From NCBI RefSeq assembly GCF_963678635.1, contig NW_026970991.1, positions 62,001 through 126,000 on the forward strand: 64,000 nucleotides of DNA. The letters are read 5' to 3'. Made by a program: the position numbers and the translations under genes. Below, one piece after another: positions 59,282 to 64,000 of this stretch; position 1 is the stretch's first letter, and each line of letters begins with the position of its first letter. The DNA is from Symsagittifera roscoffensis. Its lineage: Eukaryota > Xenacoelomorpha > Acoela > Convolutidae. A model generated the notes under the pieces. It was not told the DNA's origin and did not search any database. It saw only the letters and a list, made by a program, of their open reading frames with translations.

Positions 59282-59800
59282 CTAGTTCTGGATTAGCCAC
59301 GACAAAACGAACTTTCTTGTCTCCGGCGAAGCAGGAGTTGACGGAGGTGTAGACATCGACTGTGTATGAATGATATTCACGGAATGTCTGATGGGACTGC
59401 CGTAAAATGTGGTCTGCTTTTTCCGTCGTGAAGAGGCACGAGACGAATTCGAAGAAGATGAGATATTTCCATCCGGTTCAGACATTATGCCGGGACCATT
59501 TCGGGTGGGAAGACCCGATGCCGTCAAACTTGTCGAAGTTCCTTCTTGAGATTTCGGAATTAAAGATTCATCTGAAGAAATGGGGATGAGGTCTGGACAT
59601 ACTGGATTTTTTACTGAAGTTGGTGAATTTGGTTTAATACTGATGGGAACCTCCGTTCCTTGATTTCCAGACGTGGAAGAAGATGCCGTTAAGTCTACTA
59701 CTGGAGTAAAGTGTTGTGGAAAAGGAGTAGTCTGTACGCCTGGAGCCTCCGGGACTGAAGTTTCCTTTGACTTAGTTGATACAATTTGGCCACGAGATGG
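59282..59800 (-). CDS. C-terminal tail of the minus-strand gypsy pol
   Basis: About 170 open codons on the minus strand, ending in TAG at 59,282. Ser/Thr/Pro-rich with an acidic patch and a small basic cluster (RASSRRKKQ). It follows the integrase frame and begins where that frame stops (59,772), so one shift near 59,790 probably separates parts of one polyprotein. Function not known; low-complexity tails after the integrase are common in such elements. Confidence 0.5.
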   Translation of the reverse strand, partial: PSRGQIVSTKSKETSVPEAPGVQTTPFPQHFTPVVDLTASSSTSGNQGTEVPISIKPNSPTSVKNPVCPDLIPISSDESLIPKSQEGTSTSLTASGLPTRNGPGIMSEPDGNISSSSNSSRASSRRKKQTTFYGSPIRHSVNIIHTQSMSTPPSTPASPETRKFVLSWLIQN

Positions 59801-61289
59801 AGTATATGAAGTTGGCAGAGATGGGAGTTTTGGGTGAGCAGGTACCTTTACAGTTTTGGCTGTGATTCGTTAGCGAGATCGATTGTTTGAGAGGCCGATT
59901 GTCTTCTGATGATGACGGTGAAGATGACACAATGGGGCGTTTTTGCCCCTTCTTGACAGGCGTTAGTTGTTTGCCTGAAAAACTTAGATCGGTTGATTTA
60001 AGACGTACCGCCAAATGATTTCTTCTAATCACTTTTCCCTTATCAGAAATATATGTGGACCCAGTAATCCGCACAATTTTGCCCTTAAAAGGTTTGAAAA
60101 GTTCTCTGCCAGACTTCCTATTTAGAAATTTCCTAAATATTTCGACTTTATTTGGTTCATTCAATACTAAGTAATCCAAATTACGTTTTGGTAACGACGG
60201 GCGAATTTTATCCGTTTGCATCTGGTTCCGAAATCTAAGGAAACCAGCAGACAAATTAGAGCGAAGGGTGGCTGCGAGGACTTGATTCCTTTCCGTCAGC
60301 GTCTTCAACGCTTTGACTCCCTCCTGATGTGACAAGGACTTTTTCAATGTCAGCCACTGATTGGCGGAATGTGCCAGGCTCTCCAGTGCGCGATAGTGAG
60401 GTGTATCCGAAACTGAGTCCGTAGGTCCTCTAAAATATGGAGACACCGTCGGGCTTGACTGCCCCTTCCTGACAACTTTTATCCTCGGTCGGCTATCGCA
60501 CTGCTCCCGACGCTGTTCGTGTGTTAATAGGTCCCGTTCCAATTGTTGGTTATCTAAATTAACGCCCGTAGATAAACGCTCAGCCGCAATAGATAGCTTC
60601 GTATTCGGAGGACGGTCAAAGTGAAGCTCAAAAGGTGAAACCCCAGTAACAGAATTTTTTGTAATCCGAATATCTTCAATAATATTTCTAAGAGTATCTT
60701 GATCATTTGAAAAATCCGAACTCAACCGCGAGGCGCCCAAACGACGTTTAATCGTTTGGATCGACCTTTCTACTAGACCGCAACCACGATGGTCCCCCAC
60801 CGGGTAGAAATATTGGGCAATACTTTTATCTTTACAAAAATTTTGCACTAATTTGTTCTTAAAACCAGAATATTGGTCAGTTTTGATAGATTTGGGGATA
60901 CTATGCTGTTGAATATACGATTTAAGAAATTTAATAATCTTTCGTCCTCCTGTAGAACGTGTAATCATAGCTGACGGATATTTTGAGTAACGGTCGATCG
61001 CGACCAAGATATAAATACTGTTACCAAACGAATCGAGTAGAGGGCCTGCGTAATCGAGCTGCAGCTCTTCATTAGGGCCAGACAAGAAGGGTAAAGGCTT
61101 GGAAGAGTTAAATGAAGCGTTCGCTTTCAAATTCTTACCAAACTTTGTGCACTGGGGACAATCTTTGCAAAGCTGGACGATATCTCGATGCATTCGGGGC
61201 CACCAGATGTATTGCGCAGCATCAATCATGGCTAACTGACCCGCATGCGACCTATGTAGTCGAGACAATAATGGTTTTCTTAGGCACAT
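59772..61289 (-). CDS. Integrase of a Ty3/gypsy-type element
   Basis: A 505-codon frame. It begins inside the zinc-binding domain (LHRSHAG ... CKDCPQC, an H-X3-H ... C-X2-C pattern). The catalytic core follows: LQLDYAGP (Asp, about 61,060), KTDQYSGF (second Asp, about 60,877) and GLVERSIQTIKR (Glu, about 60,775). A long C-terminal part follows, with a chromatin- or DNA-binding-like KGKIVRITGSTYIS block near 60,060, then a Ser-rich tail. All three catalytic residues are present, so the enzyme part looks intact; the N-terminus is cut by a frame change. Confidence 0.85.
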   Translation of the reverse strand: MCLRKPLLSRLHRSHAGQLAMIDAAQYIWWPRMHRDIVQLCKDCPQCTKFGKNLKANASFNSSKPLPFLSGPNEELQLDYAGPLLDSFGNSIYILVAIDRYSKYPSAMITRSTGGRKIIKFLKSYIQQHSIPKSIKTDQYSGFKNKLVQNFCKDKSIAQYFYPVGDHRGCGLVERSIQTIKRRLGASRLSSDFSNDQDTLRNIIEDIRITKNSVTGVSPFELHFDRPPNTKLSIAAERLSTGVNLDNQQLERDLLTHEQRREQCDSRPRIKVVRKGQSSPTVSPYFRGPTDSVSDTPHYRALESLAHSANQWLTLKKSLSHQEGVKALKTLTERNQVLAATLRSNLSAGFLRFRNQMQTDKIRPSLPKRNLDYLVLNEPNKVEIFRKFLNRKSGRELFKPFKGKIVRITGSTYISDKGKVIRRNHLAVRLKSTDLSFSGKQLTPVKKGQKRPIVSSSPSSSEDNRPLKQSISLTNHSQNCKGTCSPKTPISANFIYSISWPNCIN

Positions 61290-61983
61290 GGGTATAGGTT
61301 TTCCACGACAATACAGCCATCCTCACCGCTGCACAATGCCAAAAGGATTTTATGTAGGGGTCGATACGGCAAAATCCTTCGTAGTCCCGGTTAATAAGTG
61401 CTCGTTTCATTAGGCATAGACTGGTATCTTCGTCCGTAAGTTCCGACAGTACATCGGAATCCAAAATGCCCACCAACCCGGTTAACGATTTCTGGTCCTT
61501 AGCGACCACTGGTGACTTCAAAATTTCTAGACTATGAACTGACTTAGGTTGACGATTTGTTAATGTAGTTTTCCTGGCCCTTTTTGTTCTGAAATTGGCT
61601 AATATACGGGCATATTGACTCCTCAACTCCACTCCGCGTTGTAATGTTGACGACCTTCTGGGACGTACTGCCCCCGCGCGAAACCGCGGCCGAGCCCTAT
61701 CAGAGGAAAACCAATGTTGGTTGACTGGAAGGTACTGATTAAGAAGTTGCTCAAAACTGTCATTTGTGTTGTTGGTGTTAGAATCCATTGCAGTCTGAAA
61801 ATGAAAAGCACCCAATAATACGATTACACTCCAGCAAATCCGATACGATGAAACAAAGACGAAAAAATCTATGAACGATAACAACAAATCACAATCACTA
61901 ACGGCCAAAGTAATAATCCACACTGAAATCAAAACTGGCAGATAATATGTAATCCATGCTGAGAAAGTGACAAAAACTTGCAT
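61252..61983 (-). CDS. Linker ORF between RNase H and integrase, with hydrophobic start
   Basis: A frame of 243 codons from ATG (complement of 61,981-61,983), ten bases after the RNase H stop. The first 55 or so residues are hydrophobic, then come an Asn-rich part (MDSNTNNTND) and a basic region. The end (RALINRDYEGF, DPYIKSFWHC) is the usual start of the gypsy integrase. Beyond that, EDGCIVV in one frame and KPIPMCLRK in another show two shifts between about 61,270 and 61,330. The DNA before MDSNTNN ends in TTTTCATTTTCAG, an excellent splice acceptor, so the hydrophobic part may be intron sequence instead of protein. Confidence 0.5.
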   Translation of the reverse strand: MQVFVTFSAWITYYLPVLISVWIITLAVSDCDLLLSFIDFFVFVSSYRICWSVIVLLGAFHFQTAMDSNTNNTNDSFEQLLNQYLPVNQHWFSSDRARPRFRAGAVRPRRSSTLQRGVELRSQYARILANFRTKRARKTTLTNRQPKSVHSLEILKSPVVAKDQKSLTGLVGILDSDVLSELTDEDTSLCLMKRALINRDYEGFCRIDPYIKSFWHCAAVRMAVLSWKTYTHVPKKTIIVSTT

Positions 61984-61991
61984 AATTTCTC

Positions 61992-62843
61992 TCAGCTTAA
62001 TTTTGGAATGTTTTGAATTAAGGCGCCCTCTACCGATAGGCTTCCAAGCTTGTTAAATGCAACAATTGAATTGACCATAACGGGACGATTGGCCCGAGGC
62101 TGACCGAAATCCAATGACTCAATTAGGTTTATTGTATTAGATACGGCAGAATTCTGGCTGTTTTTCGTGATAGTAGGTGATTCTTCTAATAAAGAACAAT
62201 ACCTGGCCCATTCGTCCAGGAAATCGCACGCATCAAAGAATCGACTAATACATTTGACCACATATTGTTCGTCAAAACTGCTTGGTCGCGGTGCTTCAAA
62301 CGTTGGGAAACGGGGCAAATAATCCACTATACCCAATTTACATCCGGAGATATGGAAAATAACGAAATCGAAAGGCAATAACCTATCAGCCCATCTTGTT
62401 AATCGTGTTTGATGAGTTTTGCTACCTCGATTGGTCTTCAACCCGGATATAATCGCTTTATGCTCAGTTAAAACCACAAAATGATTCCCCAACAAATAAT
62501 TTCGAAAATGCTCACACGACCATACAATTGCTAGAAGTTCTAACTCATTAGTACTATATTTATTTTCCTGATCATTGAGAAAGCGTGACGCAAAAGCAAT
62601 AGGGTTCCAAACATTCTTTTCTATCTCCTGTTCTAACGCAGCACCCAAACCACTATGACTGGCGTCACATTTCACACGCGAGTTCCGGCTTTGGTCATAA
62701 TGATACTTTTTTGTGATGTTCGCTATCAATTGCAAGATGTTACTAAACGCAGTTTGTTGGCATTCCCCCCACACAAACTTACTTTTATTACTTGCTTTCA
62801 AGGACAGGCGTAATTGGTCCGAATGGACCTGAAGGTTCGGCAA
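61992..62843 (-). CDS. RNase H of the minus-strand gypsy element
   Basis: 283-codon frame. It opens within the RT connection (a FVWGECQQTAF block) and contains RNase H signatures: VKCDASHSGLGA with the first catalytic Asp, STNELELLAI with the Glu, and LTEHKAI where most elements have TDHK, so the usual Asp is replaced. IVDYLPRFP, the usual DxLSR end motif, is also changed. The frame ends with TGA at 61,992. Confidence 0.75.
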   Translation of the reverse strand: MPNLQVHSDQLRLSLKASNKSKFVWGECQQTAFSNILQLIANITKKYHYDQSRNSRVKCDASHSGLGAALEQEIEKNVWNPIAFASRFLNDQENKYSTNELELLAIVWSCEHFRNYLLGNHFVVLTEHKAIISGLKTNRGSKTHQTRLTRWADRLLPFDFVIFHISGCKLGIVDYLPRFPTFEAPRPSSFDEQYVVKCISRFFDACDFLDEWARYCSLLEESPTITKNSQNSAVSNTINLIESLDFGQPRANRPVMVNSIVAFNKLGSLSVEGALIQNIPKLS

Positions 62844-64000
62844 AATCGTTGTAGATGGTTGAGTATGCCCATGAACGAACGGAGTTGCTTGAGCGTCCTT
62901 GGTGGTTCCAGAGTCAGTACTGCCTCTATTTTAGAACGTTTCGGCCTATAGCCTTCTGAATCGATGTCGTAGCCTAGCCAATATATTTGATCGATAGAGA
63001 AGTCACATTTCGACAGTTTCAGAGCGAAACCTTCTTCATCCAAACGAGTAATCACCTTATCTACAAGAATATTGTGATCCAAGATTGATCCCTTCGAGAC
63101 TATCAAAAAATCGTCCAGGAAACAGAATACTCCCGACAAACCCTGGAGGGTATTGTCCATCGCTTTTTGGAATTCTTTTGACATGTCCGTTAACCCATAA
63201 AACCCCGTTTTGAACCGATACGTGCCAGTTTGTTCTCCACAGACGATATTAAAACTGCAATGACGACTAACTTCATCACTGAGCGAGATCTGACTGAATG
63301 CATATTTTAAATCTAGGGACGTAAACCAGACATCACCTAAAGTATCCGATGTGATTATCTGGGCTGCCGAGTCCAACAGTTCCAACAAGTTCGGCATTTG
63401 ATATTGGTTCTTATGAATTTGATCATTCATATGTTTTGCGTCCATAGCCAATTTCACGGAACCATCCTTCTTAGCCGTAATTACAATCGGAGAAATAAAA
63501 AGCTCACTTGTACATTTCTTAAGTTTGACCACGTGGCCTTCTTGAATTAGTTTTTGAATTTCCTGACCAACTTTGTCTTGAATATGCACCGGAACCCTCC
63601 TTCCTTTTTCCTGAATCGGTACGAGTGGGGACTTGAATGTAGAGAATACTTTATGATTTTTTGCTTTACCTACTCTAGTAAATACACGATGAAATTTCTT
63701 GTGGAAGTGAGCTTTCCATAACTCAGACGTTATATTCAGGTGTGATTGGGAGACTTCGCCCACCAAAGGCCGATCTGGTCTAACTTGCGTTGTTCTCACC
63801 CCCAAATGGGGCTGCAAATCCAAACCTAGTAAACAACGTGTGCGGTTTTCCGAAATAAGGAATTTTGCAGACTTGACATGCCAGCCCAAAGATGACACAT
63901 CCAGAATTAATGTACCCATCAGTTCAATTCTTTTCCTATTATAGTCAACGTATACTGTATCGATTGGACTTTCTTGAACAGTAAAGACCTTGGCTGATGG
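62798..64000 (-). CDS. Protease end and reverse transcriptase of the minus-strand gypsy element (partial)
   Basis: The frame is open to the window edge, so its start is outside. It begins with the end of a retropepsin-like domain (LLGLDLQPHLGV near 63,810). The RT follows with SPIVITAKKDGS, the LDLKYAFSQI block (motif A), GFYGLTDMSKEFQ (motif B) and FCFLDDFLIVS (catalytic motif, about 63,110, FLDD instead of the common YxDD). LRSFMGILNHLQRF then leads to the connection. At about 62,842-62,846 a T run seems one base short, which shifts the frame into the RNase H ORF. It may be a mutation or a sequencing error. Confidence 0.88.
   Translation of the reverse strand, partial: PSAKVFTVQESPIDTVYVDYNRKRIELMGTLILDVSSLGWHVKSAKFLISENRTRCLLGLDLQPHLGVRTTQVRPDRPLVGEVSQSHLNITSELWKAHFHKKFHRVFTRVGKAKNHKVFSTFKSPLVPIQEKGRRVPVHIQDKVGQEIQKLIQEGHVVKLKKCTSELFISPIVITAKKDGSVKLAMDAKHMNDQIHKNQYQMPNLLELLDSAAQIITSDTLGDVWFTSLDLKYAFSQISLSDEVSRHCSFNIVCGEQTGTYRFKTGFYGLTDMSKEFQKAMDNTLQGLSGVFCFLDDFLIVSKGSILDHNILVDKVITRLDEEGFALKLSKCDFSIDQIYWLGYDIDSEGYRPKRSKIEAVLTLEPPRTLKQLRSFMGILNHLQRFCRTFRSIRTNYACP

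Overview
The window is AT-rich nuclear DNA from an animal. Genes carry short spliced exons (GT...AG introns), a patched/sterol-sensing-type membrane protein, a Golgi-type carbohydrate sulfotransferase and a multi-CCCH RNA-binding protein. Around these lie very many transposable elements: a Penelope-like element, two Ty3/gypsy-type LTR elements, tRNA-derived SINEs, MITEs and satellites. One intron in the CCCH gene can only be joined in frame with a GG...AG boundary. Such non-GT introns are unusually common in appendicularian tunicates (larvaceans), and SINE-swollen, AT-rich genomes are also known there. I therefore suggest a large-genome larvacean, but only tentatively.

Layout. 1-2,750: no gene, a tandem duplication of about 857 bp. 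2,755-6,077: a Penelope-like element with an unknown upstream ORF and a long RT/GIY-YIG ORF that has a PHD-type zinc finger inserted inside the RT palm. 6,078-8,741: noncoding, including a diverged satellite-like repeat. 8,742-12,705: the last four exons of a patched-related gene. 13,998-17,783: a 1.41-kb tandem repeat, 2.7 copies. 18,139-19,092 (minus): an intronless sulfotransferase-like gene. 19,100-29,600: repeats only. 29,634-34,889: a seven-exon gene with seven CCCH zinc fingers. 34,890-41,887: noncoding, with decayed, inverted LTR-retroelement relics. 41,888-58,111: one complete 16.2-kb LTR retrotransposon insertion with a 4-bp target duplication. It carries broken gag, pol and env-like regions and several internal duplications. 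59,282-64,000 (minus): the pol region of a second, less decayed gypsy-type element that runs off the window.

There are no operons. The three host genes are unrelated neighbours. The strongest unusual signals are the PHD finger between RT motifs B and C of the Penelope-like element, the probable GG...AG intron, the size and internal duplications of the LTR element, and an unknown basic ORF overlapping its gag start.
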